64,000 bases of DNA from positions 3,083,793 to 3,147,792 of the forward strand of contig NZ_JBEWCD010000002.1 in the NCBI RefSeq assembly GCF_040530035.1. Reading direction: 5' to 3'. Position numbers and translations under genes: made by a program. The notes below the pieces were generated by a model that saw only the letters and a list, made by a program, of their open reading frames with translations, searched no databases and was not told where the DNA came from. How positions within the stretch are numbered: the stretch's first letter is position 1; every line of letters starts with the position of its first letter. This DNA comes from Roseibium sp. HPY-6. GTDB taxonomy: Bacteria; Pseudomonadota; Alphaproteobacteria; Rhizobiales; Stappiaceae. Shown in pieces: positions 30,011 to 39,687 of this stretch.

Positions 30011-31492
30011 ATGCGGGACACCATTCGTTTCCTCAAGGGCGGCGAAATTATCGAACTTGAAAATGTCGGCCCCACCGAAACCCTACTGGATTACCTGCGT
30101 CTTCGCAGGCGAGAAACAGGAACCAAGGAAGGATGCGGTGAGGGCGACTGTGGTGCCTGCACGATAGCGCTTGGGCGCCTTGTTCACGGACAATTGGTTT
30201 ATCAGCCGGTCAACAGCTGCATCCTGCTTCTTGGAATGATCGACGGAGCGGAGATCGTCACGGTTGAGGATCTTGTGCAGGACGAACGTCTTCACCCCGT
30301 TCAAAAAGCCATGGTGGACTTGCACGGGTCGCAATGCGGCTTTTGCACACCCGGTTTCATCATGACGCTCTTTACGCTCTATCATGCTGCCGACGCTGAC
30401 AAGACACACAAGAACGTCACAGAGTGGCTTGCCGGAAATCTCTGCCGTTGCACGGGCTACCGGCCGATCGTGGACGCGGCGCTTGAGGTTTGCTTTGACG
30501 CCACGGATGATGCCTTTTCCTGGCGGGCAAACGAAACGCGCGAGACACTCCAGATGCTCGCCGACAGCCGGGACATCTTCATCGGAGACGCCACGAGCTT
30601 CTTTTCGGCACCGTCTACACTGGACGGCCTGGCCGCCCTTTATGGGCAGCATCCGGATGCAACGCTCATTGCGGGCGGCACCGACGTCGGTCTTTGGATA
30701 ACCAAACATCTGCGCGAATTGCCGAAAATGATCTGGCTTGGCCGCATCGAGGGTCTGGACAGGGTCGAGGACAGCCCGTCCGGCGTCCTTATCGGTGCGA
30801 TCGCGACCTACGCTGCGACTGAAAAAGCGGTTACCGGCATTTCGGAAGATCTGGGCGAGCTCTGGAAAAGGATCGGCTCCAAGCAGGTGCGCGCCTCGGG
30901 AACGGTTGGCGGCAACATTGCCAATGGTTCACCGATCGGCGATACGCCGCCAGCCCTGATCGCCCTGGGAGCGACGCTTGAACTGCAATCGCTTGAAGGC
31001 TCCCGTGCGCTTGCCCTTGAGGATTTTTTCATCGAATACGGCAGGCAGGACCGCAACGAAGGTGAATTCGTGACAGGCCTGTTTGTGCCGCGCTTGTCCA
31101 GCAACCAGGCATTCCGCTGCTACAAGATTTCCAAACGGTTCGATCAGGACATTTCTTCTGTCATGGGCGCGTTCCGCTTCACGATCGAAGACGGCACCAT
31201 CGTCGCCTCCCGGATCGCGTTTGGCGGCATGGCAGGAACGCCGACCCGCGCGCCCAATGCCGAGCGGGCCCTGACCGGCGCTGTTCTTGAAGACCCCTCC
31301 AGCTGGGGTGCCTCCATGCAGGCGCTGCTCAACGACTTCGAACCTCTGACGGATATGCGTGCCAGCGCTGACTACAGGATGGAGACAGCGAGAGCCTTGC
31401 TCGCAAAGGCGCTGATGGAAGTCAGCGGAACGGCTCCCGGTGACATCAGGATTTCGGCAAGACGGGGAGCGGACAATGACCGAGCCGCTTGA
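30011..31492 (+). CDS. xdhA: xanthine dehydrogenase small subunit (FeS and FAD)
   Basis: XdhA (493 residues) carries two [2Fe-2S] clusters and FAD and passes electrons from the molybdenum subunit to NAD. The first cluster ligands are Cys42, 47, 50 and 70; the second are Cys109, 112, 145 and 147 (CGFCTPGF and CRCTGYRPI). FAD-binding marks are IAGGTDVGLWITK and GTVGGNIANGSPIGD. It overlaps xdhB by 17 bases. Confidence 0.96.
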   Translation: MRDTIRFLKGGEIIELENVGPTETLLDYLRLRRRETGTKEGCGEGDCGACTIALGRLVHGQLVYQPVNSCILLLGMIDGAEIVTVEDLVQDERLHPVQKAMVDLHGSQCGFCTPGFIMTLFTLYHAADADKTHKNVTEWLAGNLCRCTGYRPIVDAALEVCFDATDDAFSWRANETRETLQMLADSRDIFIGDATSFFSAPSTLDGLAALYGQHPDATLIAGGTDVGLWITKHLRELPKMIWLGRIEGLDRVEDSPSGVLIGAIATYAATEKAVTGISEDLGELWKRIGSKQVRASGTVGGNIANGSPIGDTPPALIALGATLELQSLEGSRALALEDFFIEYGRQDRNEGEFVTGLFVPRLSSNQAFRCYKISKRFDQDISSVMGAFRFTIEDGTIVASRIAFGGMAGTPTRAPNAERALTGAVLEDPSSWGASMQALLNDFEPLTDMRASADYRMETARALLAKALMEVSGTAPGDIRISARRGADNDRAA

Positions 31493-33815
31493 TCGGGAAA
31501 ATGTTTCGGCACCGCTTAAGCACGTTCGCAAGGCGTTGCCGCATGACAGTGCGGCAAAACATGTTTCCGGCACCGCGACCTATATTGACGATATCGTAGA
31601 ACCGGTTGGAACACTCCATATTGCACCCGGTTGGACAAGACATGCGGTGCGTGGCCGGCTTTCGTCAATTGACCTCACGGATGTACGGGCAACACCCGGT
31701 GTTGTGGCAGTTCTCACCGCCGCCGATATCAGCGGAATAAACGATTGTTCCTCCGCCTTTGGCGATGACCCGGTGCTGGCAGAGGAAGAAATTCTCTTTT
31801 TCGGGCAGGTTGTTTTTGCCGTCGTCGCCGAGACCCGGGATATTGCCCGCAAGGCAACGCTCAAGGCGAGGATCGATGTTGCACCGATCACGCCCATCCT
31901 GACACCCGATGACGCGGTGGCCGCCGACACGACTGTGTTGCCTGATTACCAGTTCAGGCGAGGCTCTCCTGAAACGGGTCTCCAGGCCTCCGAAACCGTC
32001 TTGTCCGGTTCCATGACGATCGGCGGACAGGAGCATTTCTACCTCGAAGGACAGGTCGCGATGGCCGTGCCGCAGGAAGACGGCGGAATGCTGGTCTACT
32101 CCTCAACACAGCACCCGACCGAAGTGCAGCACACGGTCGCAAAAGTGCTCGGTGTCAGCGATGCCCTGGTTACCGCGGAAGTCCGCCGGATGGGCGGCGG
32201 GTTCGGCGGCAAAGAATCCCAGGCCAACCAGTGGGCGGCACTTGCCGCAATCGCATGCCAGAAAACCGGCCGGTGCTGTAAGCTGCGTCTTGATCGGGAC
32301 GACGACATGATCATGACTGGCAAACGTCATGATTTTAAGGTCAACTGGAAAGTCGGCCATGACGTATCTGGCCGCATTCGTGCGGTCGATATGGAGTTCC
32401 TGGCGCGCTGCGGATATTCGGCTGACCTGTCACTCGGCGTGAACGACCGCACAATGTTCCATGCCGATTCCAGCTACTTCTATCCGGATGCCTCCATCCG
32501 TTCTCGACGGCTCCGCACGGACACCTGCTCGAATACCGCCTTTCGTGGGTTCGGCGGACCGCAAGGCATGCTGGCCGCAGAGCGGATGATCGACGCGATC
32601 GCCATTCGTCTGGGCAAGGATCCCCTGGATATTCGCAAACTGAATTTCTATGACGGCGAGCGGAATATGACGCCCTATGGCATGCCCGTCGAAGAATTCG
32701 ACGTCATGCATGACCTGATTTCGAAACTCGAGCGGGAGAGCAACTACTGGACGCGCCGTGAGGAGATAACGGCCTTTAACGATGCCAATGCGGTCCTGAA
32801 GAAAGGACTTGCACTGACGCCGGTCAAGTTCGGCATTTCCTTTACGTTGAAGCATCTGAACCAGGCAGGCGCCCTGGTCCATCTTTACACTGACGGGTCG
32901 GTTCATCTGAACCATGGCGGAACGGAAATGGGGCAGGGGCTCTATCAGAAGGTCGCCCAAGTCGTCGCTGAGGAATTCGGCGTGACGATGGACAAAGTCA
33001 TTATTACCGCAACGAACACGTCGAAGGTTCCCAATACCGGCCCGACCGCTGCGTCTTCCGGGACGGACCTCAATGCCATGGCTGCCAAACGCGCGGCGCA
33101 GGAGATCAAAGCACGTCTTGTTGAATTCCTGTGCGAGCAGCACCAGTGCGGCGCCGACGTCATTCACTTCGGTGACAACAAGGTTCTGATCGGCGAAAAG
33201 AACTACCCGCTCTCCGAGATTGCGAAACAGGCCTATGTGGGCCGCATACAGATGTCGCACGCCGGATATTTCGCCACGCCCGGGATCACATGGGATCGCG
33301 AAACCGTGTCGGGGCGGCCGTTCTACTATTTCGCTTTTGGGGGCGCGTGCTCAGAAGTCACGATCGACACAATGACGGGAGAAATGCTGGTCGACCGTGT
33401 CGATATTCTCCACGACGTCGGGCATTCCTTGAACCCGGCAATCGATCTTGGACAGATCGAGGGTGGATTCGTCCAGGGTATGGGCTGGCTGACGACAGAA
33501 GAGCTGGTCTGGGACGACGAGGGGCGGCTGCGCACTCATGCGCCCTCGACCTACAAAATCCCGACTGCATCCGATATCCCGGCCGATTTCACCGTCCAGC
33601 TGTATGAAGGCAGAGGCAATCCTCAGGACACCATCTATCGTTCAAAGGCCGTTGGAGAGCCACCAGTCATGCTGGCCAATTCCGTCTTCTGCGCGATTGT
33701 CGATGCCGTTGCCAGTATCGCACCGGGAGAAGTACCGGACCTTGATGCTCCCGCGACACCTGAGGCGATCATGAAAGCAGTTCAGGACATGCGCCGAAGA
33801 AAGGTGCACGCATGA
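31476..33815 (+). CDS. xdhB: xanthine dehydrogenase large subunit (molybdopterin)
   Basis: XdhB (779 residues) holds the molybdenum cofactor and oxidises hypoxanthine and xanthine to urate. Motifs include GGQEHFYLEGQ, MGGGFGGKESQ, NTAFRGFGGPQGM (with the substrate-positioning Arg) and SKAVGEPPVMLANSVF with the catalytic Glu. The ATG at 31476 has a GGGGAG site. The frame is open to 31440 without a better start. Confidence 0.96.
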   Translation: MTEPLDRENVSAPLKHVRKALPHDSAAKHVSGTATYIDDIVEPVGTLHIAPGWTRHAVRGRLSSIDLTDVRATPGVVAVLTAADISGINDCSSAFGDDPVLAEEEILFFGQVVFAVVAETRDIARKATLKARIDVAPITPILTPDDAVAADTTVLPDYQFRRGSPETGLQASETVLSGSMTIGGQEHFYLEGQVAMAVPQEDGGMLVYSSTQHPTEVQHTVAKVLGVSDALVTAEVRRMGGGFGGKESQANQWAALAAIACQKTGRCCKLRLDRDDDMIMTGKRHDFKVNWKVGHDVSGRIRAVDMEFLARCGYSADLSLGVNDRTMFHADSSYFYPDASIRSRRLRTDTCSNTAFRGFGGPQGMLAAERMIDAIAIRLGKDPLDIRKLNFYDGERNMTPYGMPVEEFDVMHDLISKLERESNYWTRREEITAFNDANAVLKKGLALTPVKFGISFTLKHLNQAGALVHLYTDGSVHLNHGGTEMGQGLYQKVAQVVAEEFGVTMDKVIITATNTSKVPNTGPTAASSGTDLNAMAAKRAAQEIKARLVEFLCEQHQCGADVIHFGDNKVLIGEKNYPLSEIAKQAYVGRIQMSHAGYFATPGITWDRETVSGRPFYYFAFGGACSEVTIDTMTGEMLVDRVDILHDVGHSLNPAIDLGQIEGGFVQGMGWLTTEELVWDDEGRLRTHAPSTYKIPTASDIPADFTVQLYEGRGNPQDTIYRSKAVGEPPVMLANSVFCAIVDAVASIAPGEVPDLDAPATPEAIMKAVQDMRRRKVHA

Positions 33816-34819
33816 GGGTCTGGGGACACATCACCAACTGTTTGAAAACGGATGGTTCGTGCGCCCTCGTCACGATTTCACGGGTCGACGGCTCGACTCC
33901 TCGCGAAGCCGGCGCCCGAATGGTCGTCCGTCCGGACGCCGCGTTTTACGGCACAATCGGCGGCGGTACTCTCGAGTTTGAAGTCATCCGGATGGCCGCG
34001 GAGGCGGTGCGCGAAGAGCGGGAAAGTTTCGTTCTTAATACTGTTTCACTCGGGCCTGATCTCGGTCAGTGCTGTGGTGGCCGCGCATCGGTCTCAATCG
34101 AGGTCCTCACCCGGAATTCGCTGGAGACCGCAATGCAGCTTGCCGAGGCCGAGGTGAGCCTATCTTCGTTTGGCACATGTGCGGAGCTTTCGGGTGGGTC
34201 CTTGGGTCCACGGCGTCTCCTGGAAACCGCACCTGACAGCCCCTTCGCCATTTCGGAAGACAAGACCGGGACGGCAACTCTTTACGAGCTTTTTGGCAAC
34301 GAAACGCGCCATCTCATGCTCTTTGGTGCGGGGCATGTGGGAAAGGCCCTCGTGCTTGCGCTTGCGCCGCTGCCCTTTGAAATCACGTGGGTAGACAGCA
34401 GGCCAGTTCAGTTCCCCGGACCGGTACCTTCAAATGTCACGAAAGTCTGTGTCGACAATCCTGCCGCAATGCTGGATGAAGCACCGGAAGGAGCATTTGT
34501 CGTTGCGATGACGCACTCGCACGCGCTCGATGAAGAGATAATGGCACGCGCCTTGCTGAAACAAACCTTCGGATATTGCGGAGTGATCGGATCGAAAACC
34601 AAGAGGGCACGGTTTTTGAAACGTTTGAACGCAAGAGGAATAGACAACGCCTTGTTATCGCACATGATCTGCCCCATCGGGGCTTCAACCGTCAAATCAA
34701 AGCATCCGGCGGCGATCGCGGCAGGCATCGCGGTGGAACTGCTGGCGCATGACGAGGCACTGCATAGACAGTCGTCTGCGGATCCGGGGCTTGCACAAAA
34801 GATAACACATGGTCAATAA
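33812..34819 (+). CDS. xdhC: xanthine dehydrogenase accessory protein XdhC
   Basis: XdhC binds and protects the molybdenum cofactor and mediates its sulfuration and insertion into XdhB. The 335-residue protein has an N-terminal VTISRVDGSTPREAGARM, GTIGGGTLEFEVI and a C-terminal Rossmann-like domain with MLFGAGHVGKALVLAL and YCGVIGSKTKRARFLKRL. It overlaps xdhB by four bases. Confidence 0.94.
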   Translation: MRVWGHITNCLKTDGSCALVTISRVDGSTPREAGARMVVRPDAAFYGTIGGGTLEFEVIRMAAEAVREERESFVLNTVSLGPDLGQCCGGRASVSIEVLTRNSLETAMQLAEAEVSLSSFGTCAELSGGSLGPRRLLETAPDSPFAISEDKTGTATLYELFGNETRHLMLFGAGHVGKALVLALAPLPFEITWVDSRPVQFPGPVPSNVTKVCVDNPAAMLDEAPEGAFVVAMTHSHALDEEIMARALLKQTFGYCGVIGSKTKRARFLKRLNARGIDNALLSHMICPIGASTVKSKHPAAIAAGIAVELLAHDEALHRQSSADPGLAQKITHGQ

Positions 34820-34843
34820 GGCGGCATTCGCTTGGGGGACAGC

Positions 34844-36427
34844 GTGGCAGAGACAACTCTTCCAGAGGTAAACGAAACTGTGCAGCAGCAGGACAGATCC
34901 GGAAAGGAAACCTTGCTGGACGCAAAGGGGCTGACCAAACGGTTTGGCGACATTTTGGCCAACGATAATGTCGACCTCGTCATCAATCGGGGTGAAATTC
35001 ACGCGCTACTGGGAGAAAACGGCGCTGGAAAGTCGACTCTTGTCAAAATGTTCTACGGCTCACTGGAGCCGGATGCCGGTGAAATCTTCTGGCAGGGCCA
35101 AAAGGTTTCCATCGGAAACCCTGCGACGGCTAGAGAACTTGGCATCGGAATGGTGTTTCAGCACTTTTCCCTGTTCGAAGCGCTCAATGTTGTCGAAAAC
35201 ATCGCGCTTGCCCTGCCAAATCCTGGAAAGATGTCGGATCTTGCGAAGCGGATTGAAACGGTTTCGCGTGACTACGGATTGCCTCTGAACCCGGACGATA
35301 TCGTCGCCGACCTGCCCGTCGGGATACGTCAACGCATCGAGATTGTGCGGTGTCTCCTTCAAGAGCCGCAGCTGATCATCATGGACGAGCCGACGTCGGT
35401 TCTCACGCCGCAGGAAGCCGATCAGCTGTTTCTGACACTTCAGCGTCTCGCATCGGAAGGTTGTGCCGTTCTTTACATCAGCCACAGACTGGAAGAAGTG
35501 AAACGGATCTGTCATCACGCGACAATCCTTAGGCACGGAGAGGTGGTGCGCGAATGTGATCCAACGCTCGAAACGGCGGCCTCTCTGGCCAGCATGATGG
35601 TCGGCGCGGACGTTGCCTCGGTGAGTGCAGGAGACACAAAGCCAGACATAGGTGAAACCCGGCTCGCGCTGCAGGGACTGTCCGCCTCGGCTGCAACGCC
35701 GTTCGCCACCGCGCTGAATGGCATTACGCTGGAACTGAAGGCCGGTGAAGTGGTCGCCATCGCGGGTGTTGCCGGAAACGGACAGGGAGAGCTTTTCGAT
35801 GCGATCTCAGGCGAGATGCCTGTGGCACCGCAGATGGTGCAACTCGACGGAAAACCCTGTGGCTCGCGGAACATAACATGGCGGCGCAAGCAAAATGCCG
35901 CCTTTGTGCCCGAAGAACGGCTTGGGCACGGCGCGGTACCCGGCATGAAACTGTCCGATAACATCGTTCTGACGCGTCATGGTACCGGCGACAAGCTGGT
36001 GGGTGGCGGTTTTGTTTCGAACGCCGAGGCAGGTGCCCTTGAGAAGCGTATCAAGCAGGCCTTCGATGTTCGCATGTCTCACGACGATCCCGAAGCTAGG
36101 TCACTTTCGGGCGGAAATCTCCAGAAGTTTGTCGTTGGCCGCGAGCTCGACCGGAAACCAGGCGTCCTCGTTGTCAACCAGCCGACCTGGGGTGTGGACG
36201 CGGGCGCTGCCGCTCTGATCCGGCAGGCGCTTATCGATCTTGCGAGATCCGGCTCGGCTGTCCTGGTGATTAGCCAGGACCTCGATGAGATCTTTGAAAT
36301 CGCGGACCGGATTGCCGTTATTTCGCGTGGTTACCTCTCGGACGCCGAACCTGCAACAGAGATGACACGCGAGCGCGTTGGTCTCCTGATGGCCGGTGGT
36401 GCGGAAGCGCAAGGGGAGGTGGCCTGA
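34844..36427 (+). CDS. purine/nucleoside ABC importer, double ATPase (BMP family)
   Basis: The 527-residue protein has two ABC domains in tandem. The first has Walker A GENGAGKST, Walker B LIIMDEPTSVLTP and an altered signature near LPVGIRQRIEIVRCL. The second has a degenerate Walker A region (AIAGVAGNGQGEL) and a full signature LSGGNLQKFVVGREL, as in simple-sugar and nucleoside importers. A GTG at 34844 with GGGGGA upstream is preferred to the TTG at 34832. It follows xdhC by 24 bases, tying uptake to purine oxidation. Confidence 0.9.
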   Translation: MAETTLPEVNETVQQQDRSGKETLLDAKGLTKRFGDILANDNVDLVINRGEIHALLGENGAGKSTLVKMFYGSLEPDAGEIFWQGQKVSIGNPATARELGIGMVFQHFSLFEALNVVENIALALPNPGKMSDLAKRIETVSRDYGLPLNPDDIVADLPVGIRQRIEIVRCLLQEPQLIIMDEPTSVLTPQEADQLFLTLQRLASEGCAVLYISHRLEEVKRICHHATILRHGEVVRECDPTLETAASLASMMVGADVASVSAGDTKPDIGETRLALQGLSASAATPFATALNGITLELKAGEVVAIAGVAGNGQGELFDAISGEMPVAPQMVQLDGKPCGSRNITWRRKQNAAFVPEERLGHGAVPGMKLSDNIVLTRHGTGDKLVGGGFVSNAEAGALEKRIKQAFDVRMSHDDPEARSLSGGNLQKFVVGRELDRKPGVLVVNQPTWGVDAGAAALIRQALIDLARSGSAVLVISQDLDEIFEIADRIAVISRGYLSDAEPATEMTRERVGLLMAGGAEAQGEVA

Positions 36428-37515
36428 TGCGCGTCGAACTCGTCAAAAGGAAAGAACACAGTCAGGCAATGGCGCTGCTGTCACCCGTGATCGCCGTTGC
36501 CCTGACCGCACTGTCTGCTGCAGTCATTTTCTCAATAACAGGTCATAACCCGTTTGTTGGATTGTATAAATTCTTCATTGAGCCGTTGACACAGCAGTGG
36601 TCCCTGGAAGCAACGATCGACAAGGCCACGCCGCTTATTCTGATTGGATGCGGTCTTGCCGTTTGCTACCTGTCGAACAACTGGAACATTGGCGCAGAGG
36701 GCCAGTTTGTGGTTGGCGCGCTGTTCGGTTCCGCGTTGCCTGTGCTTTATCCGGATTTCGAAAATGTCGCCACATTGCCGCTTATGCTTTTGTTCGGTGC
36801 CCTCGGCGGCGCGCTATGGGCTCTAATTCCAGCCCTCTTGAAGACCCGGTTCAACACCAACGAAATTCTCACCAGCCTTATGCTGGTTTATGTCGCCGGT
36901 CTCCTTCTGGACTATCTGGTGCGAGGACCCTGGCGTGACCCGGACGGCTACAATTTCCCCGAAACGCGGATTTTTTCCGATGCTGCGACGCTGCCGGAAG
37001 TCTTTGGCGGGACGATGAGCCTTTCCGCTCCCATAACGATCATAGTCGCTGTCATTCTGGCCATAGTCCTGGCAAAGACGTTGAAGGGTTTTGAGATCAG
37101 GGTCATGGGCGAAAGTCCCCGAGCCGGAAGTTTTGCCGGATTTTCCTCCAAGAGGCTGACGCTGTTTTCTTTTGCTCTGGCCGGTGGGCTCGCGGGTCTG
37201 GCCGGGACAATGGAAGTCTCGGGCGCCTTGAACCAGCTTCTGCCGTCCATTTCGCCGGGCTATGGCTTCACGGCCATCATCGTTGCCTTTCTGGGCCGCC
37301 TTAACCCGATCGGCATCATCATCGCCGGTTTCGTTCTGGCGCTATCCTATATCGGCGGTGAAGGCGTGCAGTCCGCGATGGGCGTTTCGAATGAGATCGC
37401 GAGCGTCATTCAGGGTCTGCTTTTGTTTTTCGTCCTCGCATGCGACACGCTGATCCTCTACCGGATCCGCTTCACGTCGCGGCGCATTGGAGACGGGGAG
37501 GCCTCCCATGTTTGA
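36427..37515 (+). CDS. purine/nucleoside ABC importer, permease 1
   Basis: The 362-residue membrane protein has about nine segments and the features of BMP-family permeases: LILIGCGLAVCYLSNNWNIGAEGQFVVGAL, FNTNEILTSLMLVYVA and ALAGGLAGLAGTMEVSGALNQLL. It begins at the ATG overlapping the stop of the ATPase gene by one base and its stop overlaps the next permease by eight bases. Confidence 0.9.
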   Translation: MRVELVKRKEHSQAMALLSPVIAVALTALSAAVIFSITGHNPFVGLYKFFIEPLTQQWSLEATIDKATPLILIGCGLAVCYLSNNWNIGAEGQFVVGALFGSALPVLYPDFENVATLPLMLLFGALGGALWALIPALLKTRFNTNEILTSLMLVYVAGLLLDYLVRGPWRDPDGYNFPETRIFSDAATLPEVFGGTMSLSAPITIIVAVILAIVLAKTLKGFEIRVMGESPRAGSFAGFSSKRLTLFSFALAGGLAGLAGTMEVSGALNQLLPSISPGYGFTAIIVAFLGRLNPIGIIIAGFVLALSYIGGEGVQSAMGVSNEIASVIQGLLLFFVLACDTLILYRIRFTSRRIGDGEASHV

Positions 37516-38422
37516 AGCCGTTTTGCTGACCGTCATCACAGCCGCCACCCCTCTGCTTATTGCAGCCGTCGGCGAGCTTGTTGTCGAACGGTCCGGCGTC
37601 TTGAATCTTGGCGTCGAGGGTATGATGATCATGGGGGCTGTTATCGGCTTCGCCGTCGCCAACCAGACAGGTTCGGGTTCGCTCGGCGTCATCGCCGCAA
37701 TTACCGCAGGCATGGCGATGTCGGCGCTCTTTGGCGTGCTGGTTCTCTTCCTCGTCGCCAATCAGGTCGCGACCGGTCTTGCCCTGACGATCCTGGGAAT
37801 CGGTCTGTCAGGCATGATCGGGGAGGCATTTATCGGCGTTCCTGGCCTCGACCTTCCGCAGCTCTATATTCCCGTTCTGTCGGAAATACCCTTTTTCGGA
37901 CCCGTTTTCTTCCAGCAGGATGCACTGGTGTACGTGAGTTTTGCGCTCGTTGCCTTTGTTGCTTATGGCCTCTTCAGAACCCGGGTTGGCCTCGTGCTCC
38001 GGGCCGTCGGCGACAATCACGGTTCTGCGCATGCTCTTGGATATTCGGTCGTGAAAGTCCGGTTCCTGGCAATCCTCTTTGGCGGAGCCTGCGCCGGGCT
38101 CGCGGGCGCTTACCTTTCGCTTGCCTACACGCCGCAATGGGTTGAAAACATGACAGCAGGACGTGGCTGGATTGCGCTTGCGCTGGTTGTTTTCGCGTCC
38201 TGGCTGCCGCTTCGCGTTGTTATCGGAGCTTACCTTTTCGGAGCGGTCAGCGTCCTGAATCTGCATGCGCAAGCATTGGAGTTCGATATTCCATCGCAAC
38301 TCCTGTCCAGCTTGCCGTATATCGCGACAATCGCAGTGCTTGTTCTGATTTCCGCCAATCGCAGGCTGACGCTGGTCAACACACCTGCATGTCTTGGGAA
38401 ACCATTTGTGCCGGACCGATAG
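37508..38422 (+). CDS. purine/nucleoside ABC importer, permease 2
   Basis: The 304-residue protein starts MFEAVLLTVITAATPLLIAAVGELVVERSGVLNLGVEGMMIMGA, the usual opening of the shorter partner in BMP-type importers, and includes DNHGSAHALGYSV. An open extension to 37487 lies inside the preceding gene. It should pair with permease 1 to form the membrane channel. Confidence 0.9.
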   Translation: MFEAVLLTVITAATPLLIAAVGELVVERSGVLNLGVEGMMIMGAVIGFAVANQTGSGSLGVIAAITAGMAMSALFGVLVLFLVANQVATGLALTILGIGLSGMIGEAFIGVPGLDLPQLYIPVLSEIPFFGPVFFQQDALVYVSFALVAFVAYGLFRTRVGLVLRAVGDNHGSAHALGYSVVKVRFLAILFGGACAGLAGAYLSLAYTPQWVENMTAGRGWIALALVVFASWLPLRVVIGAYLFGAVSVLNLHAQALEFDIPSQLLSSLPYIATIAVLVLISANRRLTLVNTPACLGKPFVPDR

Positions 38423-38453
38423 AGGACGGCAGGGAACCCGGCTCGTGTTTGAA

Positions 38454-38487
38454 TGCGATCAAGACGCGGGCCAAATACGCGATCGCA
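38454..38487 (+). other. inverted repeat ahead of the importer's binding-protein gene
   Basis: TGCGATC (38454-38460) and GATCGCA (38481-38487) are exact inverse complements, 20 bases apart, in the 99-base gap before the binding-protein gene. Hairpins here often raise binding-protein mRNA levels, or this could be an operator. Weak evidence. Confidence 0.3.
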
Positions 38488-38521
38488 AACTAGAGAGATT
38501 AAACAAGAGGGGAATGACCAA

Positions 38522-39586
38522 ATGAAATCTCTTTTGAAAACCACCGTTGCAGCCGTGGCATTCGCTGCCCTCGGTTCCGCAGCGCAGGCAGCCGACGTCA
38601 AGGCCTGCTTCGTCTATGTCGGCCCCGTTGGGGACTTTGGCTGGACCTACCAGCATGATCAGGGCCGTCTGGCCGTTGAAGAAAAATTCGGTGACAAGGT
38701 CGAGACCGCCTATCTTGAAAGCGTACCCGAAGGCCCGGACGCGGAACGCGCTATCGAGCGTTTTGCCCGGGAAGGCTGCAACATCATTTTCACCACGTCT
38801 TTCGGCTACATGAACCCGACCATCAAGGTCGCGAAGAAATTCCCGGACGTGAAATTCGAGCACGCAACCGGCTACAAGACCGCCGACAACGTCGCCACCT
38901 ATAACTCCAAGTTCCACCAGGGCCGCTACATCATCGGCCAGATTGCCGCAAAGCAGTCCAAGACCGGAACCGCCGGCTACATTGCATCCTTCCCGATCCC
39001 CGAAGTGGTCTCCGGCATCAATGCATTCCTGCTCGGTGCCCAGAGCGTTAATCCGGACTTCAAGGTCAAGGTCGTTTGGGTCAACACCTGGTTCGATCCG
39101 GGCAAGGAAGCCGATGCTGCCAAGGCCCTGATCGACCAGGGCGCTGACATCATCACGCAGCACACCGATTCCACGGCACCGCTTCAGGTCGCCCAGGAGC
39201 GTGGTGTTCATGGCTTCGGCCAGGCGTCCGATATGATCAACTTCGCCAAGGATGCTCAGTACACTGCCATCATTGACGATTGGGCGCCGTACTACATCGA
39301 GCGTGTGCAAGAAGTCCTGGACGGCAACTGGCACACTCACAGTTCCTGGGAAGGTCTGGCAGAAGGCCACGTCGTCATGGCGCCTTACACCAACCTTCCG
39401 GCTGACGTCGTTGAAATGGCACAGGCGACAGAAGCCAAGATCAAGGATGGCTGGGAACCGTTTACGGGCCCGATCACCAAACAGGACGGCACGGTTGCTG
39501 CTGAAGATGGGGTCCGTCTCGATGACGGCGCAATTCTCGGTATGAACTGGTACGTGCAGGGTGTCGACGACAAGCTGCCGGAATAA
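38522..39586 (+). CDS. purine/nucleoside ABC importer, BMP-family binding protein
   Basis: This periplasmic lipoprotein-like or soluble protein of 354 residues has a signal peptide (MKSLLKTTVAAVAFAALGSAAQAAD) and a BMP domain: KACFVYVGPVGDFGWTYQHDQGR, PEGPDAERAIERFAREGCNIIFTTSFGYM, GADIITQHTDSTAP and VQGVDDKLPE. There is no Cys after the signal, so it is probably free in the periplasm. Position after xdhABC suggests it binds xanthine, hypoxanthine, urate or a purine nucleoside. Confidence 0.9.
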   Translation: MKSLLKTTVAAVAFAALGSAAQAADVKACFVYVGPVGDFGWTYQHDQGRLAVEEKFGDKVETAYLESVPEGPDAERAIERFAREGCNIIFTTSFGYMNPTIKVAKKFPDVKFEHATGYKTADNVATYNSKFHQGRYIIGQIAAKQSKTGTAGYIASFPIPEVVSGINAFLLGAQSVNPDFKVKVVWVNTWFDPGKEADAAKALIDQGADIITQHTDSTAPLQVAQERGVHGFGQASDMINFAKDAQYTAIIDDWAPYYIERVQEVLDGNWHTHSSWEGLAEGHVVMAPYTNLPADVVEMAQATEAKIKDGWEPFTGPITKQDGTVAAEDGVRLDDGAILGMNWYVQGVDDKLPE

Positions 39587-39600
39587 GTTTCGCGCTGCAT

Positions 39601-39680
39601 CGGACCGGGAGGATGCTTCCGGTCCGGAAGGCACAGAAAAATCGATCGCAATTGCCGCGCCGGAAAACGGTGCGGCAATT
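39601..39680. terminator. two hairpins between convergent genes, probable terminators
   Basis: CGGACCGG (39601-39608) pairs with CCGGTCCG (39619-39626), and AATTGCCGC (39650-39658) with GCGGCAATT (39672-39680). They lie between the binding-protein gene and the enolase-superfamily gene. On the minus strand the second is followed by a T-run after about ten bases. Confidence 0.5.
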
Positions 39681-39687
39681 TCCGCCG

